A stretch of DNA of 64,000 bases from SZUA-35 sp963781035 (GCA_963781035.1 CAWAEN010000006.1:1-64000), one strand, 5' to 3'; shown: positions 27,006 to 36,832, counted from the first letter of the stretch. Numbers and translations are program-made. Notes: generated by a model from the sequence alone, not told the origin.

Positions 27006-27902
27006 TCAGGTCCACTGCTGCATGAGCTTGCCGAACTCGTCGGCCGGACCGGAGGGCACGATGTAGCCCTCTTCGTTGTTGATCGCTTCCCAGTCGTCGC
27101 GAACGGTTTCGGCCGTGATGTCCTGGCCACGGGCGGTGCCCTGGGTCAGGCCGATGAAGTAGCGGGCGATGGTGCCCCCGGCGGCCGAGTAGATGTTGCC
27201 GGTGGTGTCGCAGCTCTCGTGGGCGAGGTAGATCACGACGGGAGTCACGAGCCGTGGGTCGAGCTGCTCGGCGAGACCGCCGAGAAGGTCCTCGGTCATC
27301 CGAGTCTTGGCGACGGGAGCGATGGCGTTGACCATGATGTTCTTCTTGGCTCCCTCGGCCGCCAGTACCCGGGTGAGACCGACGAGGCCCATCTTGGCCG
27401 CCCCGTAGTTGGCCTGGCCGAAGTTGCCGGTGAGACCGGAGTTGGACGAGGTGTTGATGACGCGGCCGTAGCCCTGCTCACGGAAGTGGAGCCACGCCGG
27501 CTGTGTCACATAGAACGCACCGCGCAGATGGACGTCGAGAACGCTTTCGATCTCGCTCTGTTCCATCTTGTGGAAGGTCTTGTCCCGCAGGATGCCGGCG
27601 TTGTTGACCACGATGTCGACCCGACCGAAGGCGTCGATGGCGGTCTGGACGATTGCCTTGCCGCCCTCCATCGTGGCGACACTGTCGCCGTTGGCGACGG
27701 CCTCGCCGCCCAGGGCCTCGATCTCGGCGACGACCGTCTCGGCCGCCGTTGCGGAGCTGCCGCTCCCGTCCAATGAACCGCCGAGATCGTTGACGACCAC
27801 ACGGGCACCGCGACGGGCGAACTCCAGTGCATGTTCGCGGCCGAGGCCTCCGCCCGAGCCGGTGATGATCGCTACTTTGCCGTCGAATCCGAGGTCTGTC
27901 AT
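27006..27902 (-). CDS. Short-chain dehydrogenase/reductase (3-hydroxyacyl-CoA or steroid type)
   Basis: The 298-residue SDR begins GKVAIITGSGGGLGREHALEFARRGARVVVNDLGG, with the TG-x3-G-x-G cofactor motif. It has VNNAGILRDKTFHKM, the catalytic Ser in INTSSNSG and Tyr-x3-Lys in ANYGAAKMG. The extended N-terminal NDLGG loop is typical of the 17-beta-HSD type 4 / 3-hydroxyacyl-CoA dehydrogenase subfamily. It is divergently transcribed from the enoyl-CoA hydratase, so both may act in beta-oxidation of a steroid or fatty acyl chain. A similar SDR occurs at 40122. Confidence 0.82.
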   Translation of the reverse strand: MTDLGFDGKVAIITGSGGGLGREHALEFARRGARVVVNDLGGSLDGSGSSATAAETVVAEIEALGGEAVANGDSVATMEGGKAIVQTAIDAFGRVDIVVNNAGILRDKTFHKMEQSEIESVLDVHLRGAFYVTQPAWLHFREQGYGRVINTSSNSGLTGNFGQANYGAAKMGLVGLTRVLAAEGAKKNIMVNAIAPVAKTRMTEDLLGGLAEQLDPRLVTPVVIYLAHESCDTTGNIYSAAGGTIARYFIGLTQGTARGQDITAETVRDDWEAINNEEGYIVPSGPADEFGKLMQQWT

Positions 27903-27994
27903 GGCTGTTCTCCGCTCGTAAGTGGTTGGTCGAGAGCGGGTCGAGCATAGGGGCGGAACTGGCGGTCCAACGAATGCCGTCGTAGCGTCGAACC

Positions 27995-28828
27995 ATGACC
28001 GAGACCACGATCGAAAGCACCGCGCCCGACGATGCCGCGCCGGCCCCCGTGCTCTATGCCGTCGACGACGGCGTCGCCCTGCTCACCCTCAACCGGCCGG
28101 ACCGACTCAACGCCTGGAATGCCGATTTGGGGCGGGCGTATCACGACTACCTCGACCAGGCCGAAGCCGATCCCGAGGTCCGCGTCATCGTGGTGACCGG
28201 AGCCGGTCGCGGTTGGTGCGCGGGAGCCGACATGGACCTCCTGCAGTCGATCGACGGCTCGGTCAACAGCGTCGACGAGGATGGTGTGGCCGACACCCGT
28301 GACACCCGTCGTCACGTCGAGATCAAGAAGCCGATCATCGCTGCGATCAACGGGGCGTGCGCCGGACTCGGTTTCGTCTACGCAATCTCGGCCGACATCC
28401 GCTTTGCCGCCGCCGGTGCGAAGTTCACGACCGCCTTTGCCCATCGCGGCCTGATCGCCGAGTACGGGTCGTCGTGGTATCTGCCGAAGTTGGTCGGCCA
28501 GTCGGTGGCGCTCGACCTCCTCCTGTCCGGCCGGGTCTTCCTGGCGGAAGAAGCGAAGGAGCTCGGTGTGGTCAACCGGGTGATGGAACCCGAGCAGTTG
28601 TTGCCCGAGACCATGGCATACGCCAAGGCGATGGCGGCCTCGTCGGCGCCGACGTCGATGGCGATCATGAAGGACCAGGTCTACCGACATCGCGAGATGT
28701 CGCTCGACGATGCAGTGTCAGACTCGATCGAGCTCATGCAGGCGTCGCTGCGCCGGGCGGACTTCAAAGAGGGCGTCGCCTCCTACTTGGAGAAGCGACC
28801 TCCACGATTCGACCCCTACACCGGCTGA
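27995..28828 (+). CDS. Enoyl-CoA hydratase/isomerase family protein
   Basis: The 277-residue crotonase-fold protein has the CoA-binding region VALLTLNRPDRLNAWNADLG, the oxyanion-hole segment VTGAGRGWCAGADMDLLQS and the second half-site INGACAGLGFVYAISADIRFAA. One conserved catalytic Glu seems replaced: the usual E/D-x-P stretch reads HRGLIAEYGSSWYLP. It starts 92 bases from the divergent SDR. It would hydrate enoyl-CoA in the fatty or steroid CoA pathway. The exact substrate is unknown. Confidence 0.85.
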   Translation: MTETTIESTAPDDAAPAPVLYAVDDGVALLTLNRPDRLNAWNADLGRAYHDYLDQAEADPEVRVIVVTGAGRGWCAGADMDLLQSIDGSVNSVDEDGVADTRDTRRHVEIKKPIIAAINGACAGLGFVYAISADIRFAAAGAKFTTAFAHRGLIAEYGSSWYLPKLVGQSVALDLLLSGRVFLAEEAKELGVVNRVMEPEQLLPETMAYAKAMAASSAPTSMAIMKDQVYRHREMSLDDAVSDSIELMQASLRRADFKEGVASYLEKRPPRFDPYTG

Positions 28829-28844
28829 AAGCCCCAAAACGCCG

Positions 28845-28892
28845 AACTGCCACCGTGACACGTTGCTCTGGCAACGTGTCACGATGGCAGTT
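28845..28892. terminator. Long hairpin between convergent genes
   Basis: A 22-bp inverted repeat with one mismatch (28845-28866 and 28871-28892, containing GTGACACGTTGC and GCAACGTGTCAC) has a TCTG loop. It lies between the convergent enoyl-CoA hydratase and selenoprotein genes and probably terminates both. Confidence 0.8.
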
Positions 28893-28911
28893 GGATGTCA
28901 GCGATCGGACG

Positions 28912-29829
28912 TCAAGAGGCGGCGGCCTCGTCGTCGGGGTCCTGCCACTGCGGTTGATCGCTACGCGACGTCCGGGTGTCGCCGCCGTCGGTGCCGCTCG
29001 CGCCAGCGTCCTCCTGGCGGCGCGACCACGAGAGCGGATGCTGCTTCCAGGCATTGTCGTGCCAGCGGAGATCGAGATCGGCGATTCGCCCCGGCTCACC
29101 GGGAGCCGGTTCGGTCATGGCCGCTCCGAGCTCGAGTGCACGCGAGACGATGTGGCGCTGCATCTCCGGGTCGTTCGGCGGTCCTGCGGTGTGGCCGAGC
29201 GGAAGGTCGACGAACACCGATCGCGGCGGGTTGGCGGCAGCGGTGATGGTGCGGGCCGAGGTGAGCCCGATGGTCGGATACCCGGCGGCTTCGAGATGGC
29301 GTGCGATCAGACCGATCGACTGGTGGCAGACGGGTCAAACGGGAACGAGCAGCACGAGGTCCGGTTCCTCGGCCGCGCAATGCTCGAGCAGCGCCGGCAC
29401 CGTCTCTTCCTCGAGCCGCCGCGTGCTGTAGATGCCACCCATGAAGGCAGCTGCGTTGGGGGTGAGACGGCCCCGCAACGGGTCGAGCGGGAACACACAG
29501 TTCGGGTCGTTGCGGGCATCGGTCTGGTCGTAGGCGAAGTGGGCGGTCCGCAGTTCGTCGAGCGGCGTGTCGGTCGGGATCGAGCGAATCGACGTGTCGT
29601 CCTTGGTGTGGAACGCACGCTGGCCGACGCGGTAGACGCCGCCGGACCCGATGAGGGTGATCCTGGCCTCGTCGATCGGGGTGGTGATGGGTGTCCACGG
29701 CGGTGTCTCGGGCCGCTCGGCCCAACGGTACGCGTCGTAGCCGAGGCTGCTGTAGAGCTGCCGCGTCTCGTCGATGTAGTCGGCCGGCGGCAGCGAGCAG
29801 CTCCCCGACGCCACCTCAGGTTCGGTCAT
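28912..29829 (-). CDS. GrdB-family (glycine/sarcosine/betaine/D-proline reductase B-like) selenoprotein with in-frame UGA
   Basis: A 164-codon frame meets a TGA at 29337-29335, and the same frame continues for 140 codons to 28912. Across the TGA the protein reads LVLLVPV-U-PVCHQSIGLIARHLEAAG. In the GrdB/PrdB-related family this position is a redox-active selenocysteine or cysteine in a U/C-x-x-C motif, so codon 165 is Sec and Cys168 its partner. The N-terminal half has family segments such as RITLIGSGGVYR and FPLDPLRGRL. The downstream half keeps the conserved VFVDLPLGHTAGPPNDP. A SECIS-like hairpin follows. It overlaps by 4 bases with the SRPBCC gene. The substrate is unknown; classical glycine reductase is unlikely without GrdA or GrdC. 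Confidence 0.8.
29304..29337 (-). promoter_or_regulatory. Putative bacterial SECIS element after UGA codon 165
   Basis: On the minus strand the UGA (29337-29335) is followed by 16 bases and then CGATC-GGTCT-GATCG, a 5-bp stem (29318-29314 with 29308-29304) closing a GGUCU loop. The E. coli fdhF SECIS loop is AGGUCU at a comparable distance. The hairpin with GGUC loop resembles the one in the MerB-like gene. Confidence 0.62.
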
Positions 29830-30257
29830 TTGGATGCCTCCAGGCGTTCGACCATCTTGTCGCTTTCCCGCACGATCCCCGATTCCAGCGTGTGACGCAG
29901 CGTGGAGGCAAGCGGGCGGGTGAGAAAATTGCCGGCCTCGACGTCGATCGTGAAGTCGGCGGTGGTGGTGGTCGACGCCGTGTGCAGTCGCAGATCGATC
30001 ATGACCGTGAGTCCCTTGGTGTGGGTCCGCACGTGCATCGTTCGGTGGTCGGACTCGGCGATCACGTCGGCCTTGTCGTCGACGGTCCCGAGCGGCGTGT
30101 GGAGGGTGTAGCGAAAGCCTTCCAACGTCCCGTCGCTCCGATGTCGGCCCTCGCGCAGGTCGTTCATGCCGCCGATGCCCTCCCAGCTCGCGAGGAGCTG
30201 CAGACGATCCCAGACGACGTCGACCGGTTGTTCAATCAAGAGTGTTCTCTGCGGCAT
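29826..30257 (-). CDS. SRPBCC/polyketide cyclase-like family protein
   Basis: The 143-residue protein shows the START/SRPBCC pattern (MPQRTLLIEQPVDVVWDRLQL, GFRYTLHTPLGTVDDKADVI, TTTTADFTIDVEAGNFLTR) and would bind a hydrophobic ligand in a beta-barrel groove. It sits between the acyl-CoA synthetase (26-base overlap with its 3' end) and the selenoprotein (ATGA overlap), so the three form one minus-strand operon. No catalytic residues can be assigned. Confidence 0.65.
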   Translation of the reverse strand: MPQRTLLIEQPVDVVWDRLQLLASWEGIGGMNDLREGRHRSDGTLEGFRYTLHTPLGTVDDKADVIAESDHRTMHVRTHTKGLTVMIDLRLHTASTTTTADFTIDVEAGNFLTRPLASTLRHTLESGIVRESDKMVERLEASK

Positions 30258-31872
30258 AGGCCGTCCATTTCTTGTAGTCGACCTTGCCGTTCGGCGCCCG
30301 AGTGAGCGACTCGACGGCGAGCACCGTGCGGGGTGCCTTGTAGCCGGCGAGTTGTCCCTTCACATGCCTGATGAGCTCGTCGCTGTCGACCGAGGCGAGG
30401 GCGGTGGTCTCGACGACGGCCGCGATCGCCTGTCCGAATCGCTCGTCCGGCACGCCGACGACGATGGCGTCGACCACGGCCGGGTGGGTCTTCAGTGCCT
30501 CTTCGACCTCCTCGGGGAAGACCTTCTCGCCGCCGGTGTTGATGCAGACCGATCCGCGTCCGAGCAGGGTGATGGTGCCGTCGGCCTCGATCGTGGCGAA
30601 GTCGCCGGGCAGGGAGTATCGGATCCCCTTGATCGTCGGGAAGGTGGCCGCCGTCTTGACCTCGTCCTTGTAGTAGCCGACGGGCATCAGGCCCTCCACG
30701 CCGACTCGTCCGATGTCACCGGAACCGGAGGTCACGAGCTCGCCGTCGTCGCGGATGACGACGGCTCGTTCGCCGAGATCGAATCTCGCCGTCGACGAGA
30801 CATTGTCCTTCGTCGAGTAGCTGGCGCCCATGCCGATCGCCTCGGACGATCCGAGCGAATCGAAGATCGTGAGCTGCGGGATGTGGCCGATGAGGGCTTC
30901 TTTCACCGGTTGGCTCCACATCGCCCCGGAACTGACCATGATCAGCAGGCTCGACAGATCCCACCGATCCGGTTCGGCGTCGAGCACGGCGAGGATGGGT
31001 CTGGCGAACGCGTCGCCGACGATCACCAGCGAGTTGACCCCGTTTGCCTCGCATGCGTCGAGGAGGAGGATCGGGTCGAGGTGGCGCTTCGGCATCGTGA
31101 CGACGCACCCGCCTTGCAGCAGGACGCCGAGGGCGGTGATGTGTCCCGTGCCGTGCATGAGCGGCGCGCCGGGCAACACGGCGGGAGCGGCCGGCCCCAT
31201 GGCCTCGATGGCCGCTCGCCAGACGTCGAGGTCACCTTCGGGGGTCAGCGGAACGACATGGCGAGACGTGTTGATCTGGACGAGGGTGTCCTGGTCCCAC
31301 ATGACACCCTTGGGCATACCCGTCGTTCCTCCGGTGTACAGGAACCAACGGTCGTCGCCCGACCGACCCCACGGCCCAGACACATTGCCGTCGGTCACCG
31401 TGGTTGCCGCGGTGTCCCAATCGGTGGCCCAGTCCGGACAGTCGTGGCCCGACTCGTCCGACACGAAGAGCCACAGCTTCACCTTCGGGAGCTGGGTACG
31501 GATCCGTTCGATGATCGGGACGAACGTGGCGTGGAACATGACAACGGCGGCGTCGGAGTTGTCCCACAGGTACAGAAGCTCGTTGTCGGTGTAGCGGTAG
31601 TTCGTGTTGACCGGCACCAGGCCGGCCTTGAACGATGCGAACACGCCCTGCATGTACTCGGGGCAGTTGTAGAGATACTGAGCGACCTTGTCCTGCTGCA
31701 CGACGCCGGCGTCCAGCATGACGGCGGCCAGTCCATTCGCCCGTCGGTTGAACTCGGTCCACGACACCGTCAGGTCACCGTGGACCTCCGCTCGCTGGTC
31801 GCCCCTGACCTCGGTGCAGATCTCCCACAGGTCGGCAAAGTTCCATGACTTGGGCTCGCTGAGAGACATCAC
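30232..31872 (-). CDS. Acyl-CoA synthetase (AMP-forming, FadD-like)
   Basis: The intact 546-residue enzyme is of the adenylate-forming family. The phosphate-binding loop is FLYTGGTTGMPKGVMW, the adenine site is DSLGSSEAIGMG, and the C-terminal motifs are LGRGSVCINTGGEKVFPEEVEEAL and NGKVDYKKW with the catalytic Lys. The long gap in the domain and the LPGAPLMHGTGH segment are typical of the FadD19/FadD17-like steroid side-chain acyl-CoA synthetases. It would activate a carboxylic acid to its CoA thioester for the catabolic block. It is followed by a second, related synthetase. Confidence 0.85.
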   Translation of the reverse strand: MMSLSEPKSWNFADLWEICTEVRGDQRAEVHGDLTVSWTEFNRRANGLAAVMLDAGVVQQDKVAQYLYNCPEYMQGVFASFKAGLVPVNTNYRYTDNELLYLWDNSDAAVVMFHATFVPIIERIRTQLPKVKLWLFVSDESGHDCPDWATDWDTAATTVTDGNVSGPWGRSGDDRWFLYTGGTTGMPKGVMWDQDTLVQINTSRHVVPLTPEGDLDVWRAAIEAMGPAAPAVLPGAPLMHGTGHITALGVLLQGGCVVTMPKRHLDPILLLDACEANGVNSLVIVGDAFARPILAVLDAEPDRWDLSSLLIMVSSGAMWSQPVKEALIGHIPQLTIFDSLGSSEAIGMGASYSTKDNVSSTARFDLGERAVVIRDDGELVTSGSGDIGRVGVEGLMPVGYYKDEVKTAATFPTIKGIRYSLPGDFATIEADGTITLLGRGSVCINTGGEKVFPEEVEEALKTHPAVVDAIVVGVPDERFGQAIAAVVETTALASVDSDELIRHVKGQLAGYKAPRTVLAVESLTRAPNGKVDYKKWTAYAAENTLD

Positions 31873-31957
31873 GTTGGTCTAGCGCACCGTGCCCAGCTGA
31901 CAGAAAACGGGCCGGCCACGGATACCGGATCCCGGTGTGGACCCCATGTCTCGGCCG

Positions 31958-33603
31958 TCAGGCCGTTGTTTCGGCGTGAGTGGTCCATCGCTTGTAGTCG
32001 ACCTTGCCGTTGGCGGCCCGTTCGAGGGTGGGGACGATGAACACTCGCTTCGGCGCCTTGTAGTGGGCCAGCGACGCCTTCACGTGATCGATCAGTGCCT
32101 TTTCGTCGAACGCATCGCCGAGCCGTGAGGCCACGACGGCGGTGACCGCCTGGCCGAAACGCTCATCGGGGATGCCGACGGCGATGGCGTCGTCGATGCC
32201 GGGGAACGTCTTGAGGGCCTCTTCGACCTCCTCGGGGAAGACCTTCTCGCCGCCGGTGTTGATGCACACCGATCCGCGCCCGAGCAGGGTGATCGAGCCA
32301 TCGGCCTCGACCGTCGCGAAGTCGCCGGGAATCGAGTAGCGGATCCCGTCGACCACGGGGAACGTCGATGCGCTCTTCGCCTCGTCCTTGTAGTAACCGA
32401 TCGGTGTGCGGCCGGCGATCCCGACCTCGACCGATCTCGCCGGAGCCCGCTTCGACGATGCGCCCGTCGTCGGTCAGCACCGTCGCCCGATCCGAGAGCG
32501 AGAACGACGCGGTCTTCGCCGCCTGCGACTTCGATGAGACCGACGACCCCATGCCGACGGCCTCGGACGATCCGTAGGTGTCGACCAGGATCAGTTGTGG
32601 CCAGTGGCCCATGAGCCCCTGTTTCGATTCGGCGCCCCACATGACGCCAGAGGAGATGATGACCCGCAGCGCCGAGAGATCCCATCGCTTCGGCTCGGCA
32701 TCGAGCGCCGCCAGCATCGGTTTCGCGAAGGCATCACCGACGATGAAGGTGCTCTTGACCCGCTCGCCCTCGAGTGTGTCGAGGAACTCATCGATCGAGA
32801 AGCGGGTCGACGCGAGGGTGACGATGGCGCCCCCGAGCGAGAGGGTGTTGACCGCGTTGAACAGCCCGGTGCCGTGCATGAGTGGACAGGCAGGCAGGCT
32901 GATCGGCCCTGGCCCGGTCGTGCGCGCTCGGAGCGCTGCCGGATCGAGTTCGTCGCCCATCGGCTGCTTGTTGGCGGCATCGGTGACCTTGAACAGGTCG
33001 TCCTGTCGCCACATGACTCCCTTGGGCATGCCGGTCGTACCGCCGGTGTAGAGCAGCAACAGATCGTCGCCACTGCGTCCCGTCGGTGGGTACACCCGGT
33101 CGCCCGGATCTGCGGAGGCAATCGCCTCGTAGGGCTGCGCCCACTCCGGACAGGCCGAGCCGTCGCCGTCGTCGACCCAGAGCCAGGTGTGGATGCGCGG
33201 CAGTGTCGGATCGGATCCGCGCTGTCGTTTCGGTGAACGACGAACCGAACACGACCACCTCGGTGTCCGCGTTGTCCCAGATGTAGACGAGCTCGGCGTC
33301 GGCGTAGCGGTAGTTGGTGTTGACGTGCACCAGCGACGCCTTCGAACAGGCGAAGAAGAGCTCGCAGTACTCAGGCCGGTTGTAGAGGTAGAAGGCGACC
33401 TTCGACTGATGGGCGCAGCCGTTGTCGAGCAGATATCGGGCGACTGCGTTGGCTCGCTGCTCGAACTGCGACCAGCTGACACGGATCGAGCCGTGGATCA
33501 GGGCGTCTGCGTCCGGCAGGACCTCGGCCACCGTCTCCCAGACGTCGGCGAAGGTCCAACCGTTGGTGGTGCTGGGCCCGGAACTGGCGTCGATGTCGGT
33601 CAC
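31958..33603 (-). CDS. Acyl-CoA synthetase (AMP-forming, FadD-like), two frameshifts
   Basis: This paralogue of the gene at 30232 has the same motifs (LLYTGGTTGMPKGVMW, DTYGSSEAVGMG, LGRGSVCINTGGEKVFPEEVEEAL, NGKVDYKRW). Its frame changes near 33215-33230 and 32430-32440, so the reading frame is broken into three parts. Corrected, it is about 545 residues. The conserved sequence on all sides favours sequencing indels over decay. A possible role is activation of a related substrate in the same steroid or fatty-acid pathway. It is separated from the downstream paralogue by about 85 bases. Confidence 0.78.
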
Positions 33604-33641
33604 GGTGCCGATCGTAGGTCAGTGCCGATCGTTGGTCAGCC

Positions 33642-34352
33642 TCAACCGGCCAGCCGCTCCGACACGATCTGCCACACGTCCGGGTCGATGCCCATGCCGA
33701 CATGGGTGCTGCGCACCTCGAGCATGGTGACGTCCGGGCTGAAGTCGTCGATGCAGGCCCGCCACGCCACGATGCCATCGCGTTTGCTGTAGATCGCCGT
33801 GATCGGGACGTCGATCGGTATTTGATTGCGGGCCGCCACACGCTCGGCGATCTCGCGTCGCTCCTCTTCGGTGTAGACACCGGACACGCTCGTGTAGAGC
33901 GGCCCACCGATCACTGGTGTCCCGTAGGTGATCACCTGGCAGACGAGCTCCGGGCGCTCGCGAGCCACCTCGCGTGCCAGCACGCCACCCAGGCTCCATC
34001 CGACCAGCGAGATCGGTTCGCTTGTCCGCTCGAACAGTTCCTCGACTCGTTCGATGACGGCGGGCAACCGGCCGGCGACATCGCCGTTGTTCGTTCCCAG
34101 GCCCCACCCGTAGGTGGCGAAGTTCTTCTGTCGCAGAAAGGAACGCATCGGAGCGTTCGAGGCATCGCTGGCCTTGAGACCGGGAAGGAGGAGCGCCGGC
34201 TGCTGGGTCCCGCGGGGCGCTCGGAGCAGGAGTGACGGCGTCCGGAAGGCGAGCCGCGGCACCTGGAGGATGGCGAGGCTCTCCCTCAGGAACTTGTTGC
34301 CGTCCGGTGGTCGGATCTCTTCGTCATGGCTGCGATTGTTGGCGTCGACCAT
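33642..34352 (-). CDS. Alpha/beta-hydrolase fold protein
   Basis: The 236-residue protein has the nucleophile elbow SLVGWSLGGVLAREVA (G-x-S-x-G) and preceding strand LLLPGLKASDASNAPMRSFL. The C-terminal SKRDGIVAW aspartate region and STHVGMGI histidine complete a plausible catalytic triad. An esterase or lipase-like activity is likely. It lies 37 bases downstream of the acyl-CoA synthetase start and is divergent from the acyl-CoA dehydrogenase. Confidence 0.7.
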   Translation of the reverse strand: MVDANNRSHDEEIRPPDGNKFLRESLAILQVPRLAFRTPSLLLRAPRGTQQPALLLPGLKASDASNAPMRSFLRQKNFATYGWGLGTNNGDVAGRLPAVIERVEELFERTSEPISLVGWSLGGVLAREVARERPELVCQVITYGTPVIGGPLYTSVSGVYTEEERREIAERVAARNQIPIDVPITAIYSKRDGIVAWRACIDDFSPDVTMLEVRSTHVGMGIDPDVWQIVSERLAG

Positions 34353-34377
34353 CGGCTCAATCTACGGTCGGTTGCTC

Positions 34378-35555
34378 ATGGAGCTCGCACCAGAGGACCA
34401 CCCGACCCGGCTGGCGTTTCGGCAGTGGCTCGCCGACCATCCCGAGCCGTCGAATCGGCAGCTGGCCGAGTCCGGTTACGTGGCGCCTCACTGGCCCGCC
34501 CCGTACGGCCTCGGTGCCGGGCCCGATCGACCAGCTCATCATCGACGAGGAGCTCGATCGGGCCGAGATCGACCGGCCGCAGAACGCCATCGGCATCGGT
34601 TGGGCCGGGCCGACCATCTTGAACGCCGGAACCCAGGAGCAGAAGGACCGGTACCTGGTGCCGATCCTGGCCGGCGAGGAGATCTGGTGCCAGATGTTCT
34701 CCGAACCAGACTCCGGTTCTGATCTGGCCAACCTCGGTACTCGGGCCGAACGAGACGGCGACATCTACCGGATCAACGGCCAGAAGATCTGGACGTCCGG
34801 TGCCCACAACTCGGCCTTCGGCATTCTCATCGCTCGCACCGATCCAGACGCTCCGAAGCACAAGGGCATCTCGTATTTCATCTGCCCGACCGACGCACCC
34901 GGCATCGAACTGCGGCCGATCATCGACATGACGACCCTCTATTCGTTCAACGAGGTCTTCTTCACCGACGTGGAGATCCCGGCCGAGAACCTCGTCGGAG
35001 AGGAACACGATGGATGGCGCCTGGCCAAGGTGACGCTGGCCAATGAGCGGGTCTCGCTGTCGACGGGAGGTGTGCTGTGGGGCATGGGCCCCCGAACCGA
35101 GGATCTGATCGACTTGGTTCGATCACGGGGCGGTTGCGATGACCCGCTCATGAGACAGCGGCTGGCCGACACCTGGATCGAGGGCACGATTCTCGACCTG
35201 ATTCGCCAGCGAACCCTGATGGCCCAGCTCGCCGGGAAAGGGCCGGGGCCGGAGGCTTCGATCCGCAAGATCCTGGCCGACGAACACGGTCAGAAGGTCA
35301 TGGCGCTGGCCAAGGACCTCGCCGGCGCAGCGGGGATGCTCGAAGGAAGCGGTCCGGGATCCGGCGGCAAGACCCGCAGCGGTCATGGCGACAGACGTCT
35401 GGCATTGGGGCTACCTGTTCTCGCAAGCGCTGACCATCGGCGGTGGTACGGGTGAGGTGCAGCGCAACATCGTTGCCGAGAAGGTGCTCGGCCTGCCCCG
35501 TGAGCCGGATCAGAGTCGCGGCATGTCCTGGCGGGAGTCCCAGCACGTGCGTTAG
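34378..35555 (+). CDS. Acyl-CoA dehydrogenase, two frameshifts
   Basis: Family features are QMFSEPDSGSDLANLGTRAERDGDIYRINGQKIWTSGAHNS (FAD-binding middle domain), the N-terminal half MELAPEDHPTRLAFRQWL, and the C-terminal helix DVWHWGYLFSQALTIGGGTGEVQRNIVAEKVLGLPRE. The three pieces are in different frames. Single extra bases near 34519-34521 (GGG) and 35357-35361 (GGGA) restore one frame of about 392 residues ending in TAG at 35553-35555. It resembles ChsE/FadE-type actinobacterial acyl-CoA dehydrogenases. It would oxidise an acyl-CoA to enoyl-CoA for the adjacent catabolic enzymes. Confidence 0.78.
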
Positions 35556-35588
35556 CTCGTCCGGCGGCGAGCGTTTAGGTTGCGGTCC

Positions 35589-36626
35589 ATGAAGATCTCC
35601 ATGGCTGTGAACTATTCCGGTGACGTGAAGGCGATGGCCGACCAGGTCGTCGAATACGAAAAGGCCGGTGTCGACCTGGTGTGGGTGGCCGAGGCCTACG
35701 GCATGGACGCCCCGACCGTGATGGGGTACCTCGCTGCCATCACCGACACCGTCGAGATCGCGTCCGGCATCCTGCCGATCTACACCAGGACACCGACGCT
35801 CCTCGCCATGACGGCGGTCGGCGTCGACGTGTTGAGCGGTGGGCGCTGTGTGCTCGGTCTCGGGGCCTCCGGACCGCAGGTCATCGAGGGCTGGCACGGG
35901 GTGGCGTACGACGCTCCGCTCGGACGAACCAGGGAAGTGGTCGAGATCTGCCGCAAGGTCTGGGCCCGCGAGGAGAAGCTCGTCCACGGCGGCAAGCACT
36001 ACACGATGCCGCTGCCCGAGGGCCGGGGCACCGGGCTCGGCAAACCGCTCAAGATCATCACCCACCCGCCTCGCCCGAGCATCCCGATCCTGTTGGCGTC
36101 GCTCGGTCCGAAGAACGTGGAGCTCACCGCCGAGATCGCCGACGGTTGGCTGCCCACCCTCTTCGTTCCCGAGCGGGCATCGATGGTCTGGGGCGACGAT
36201 CTCGAACGCGGGTACGCCAAGCGAGATCCATCACTGGGGACGATGGACATCATGGCCGGCGGCATGGTTGCCATCGGCAAGCAGGACGAGGTGGCGGCGT
36301 ATCGCGAGTTCGGCCGACCGGGTACCGCCCTCTACGTCGGTGGCATGGGTGCCGTCGGTCGCAACTTCTACAACAACGTCTTCAGCCGCTACGGCTGGGA
36401 GGCCGAAGCTCATTCGATCCAGGAGCTCTATCTGAGCGGCAAGAAGAAGGAAGCCGAGGCCGCCATACCGGACGAATTCCTCGAGGCGTCGTCGTTGATC
36501 GGTGACGAGGGATACGTGAAGGAGCGGCTCGAGGCCTACGCCGAAGCAGGTGTCACCTATCTGAACGTGTCGCCGGTGGGACCGGACCCGATCGGCACCA
36601 TTCGTGCACTCCGCGAGCTGCTGTGA
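35589..36626 (+). CDS. LLM-class F420-dependent oxidoreductase
   Basis: The 345-residue TIM-barrel protein carries LVWVAEAYGMDAPTVMGYLAAIT, IYTRTPTLLAMTAVGVDVLSGGRCVLGLGASGPQVIEGWHG and ILLASLGPKNVELTAEIADGW. These are signatures of F420-dependent luciferase-like oxidoreductases (TIGR03559-like). It lies 33 bases after the acyl-CoA dehydrogenase on the same strand and is probably co-transcribed. A redox step on a CoA ester or steroid intermediate is plausible but unproven. Confidence 0.85.
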   Translation: MKISMAVNYSGDVKAMADQVVEYEKAGVDLVWVAEAYGMDAPTVMGYLAAITDTVEIASGILPIYTRTPTLLAMTAVGVDVLSGGRCVLGLGASGPQVIEGWHGVAYDAPLGRTREVVEICRKVWAREEKLVHGGKHYTMPLPEGRGTGLGKPLKIITHPPRPSIPILLASLGPKNVELTAEIADGWLPTLFVPERASMVWGDDLERGYAKRDPSLGTMDIMAGGMVAIGKQDEVAAYREFGRPGTALYVGGMGAVGRNFYNNVFSRYGWEAEAHSIQELYLSGKKKEAEAAIPDEFLEASSLIGDEGYVKERLEAYAEAGVTYLNVSPVGPDPIGTIRALRELL

Positions 36627-36653
36627 CCACAGTTGGTGGTCGCCAGAGCAACG

Positions 36654-36694
36654 AACAAGCCGCCGGTGCTGGGGAGGAGCGCCGACGGCTTGTT
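36654..36694. terminator. Hairpin terminator between convergent genes
   Basis: A 9-bp inverted repeat AACAAGCCG and CGGCTTGTT (with extended CG pairing inside) lies 28 bases after the oxidoreductase stop and before the convergent reductase stop. Confidence 0.7.
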
Positions 36695-36832
36695 GGTGAG
36701 TTGGAGAGGCGGTCCGCCGCCTCAGAAGCTCGTGTCTGTCGACCTTAGAACACTTTCGTGACGGTTGCGTAAACGAGGCTGTCGATTCTTCGTGAACACG
36801 CTGGTCATCGGCGGACCGGAGGGCCCGAATCG

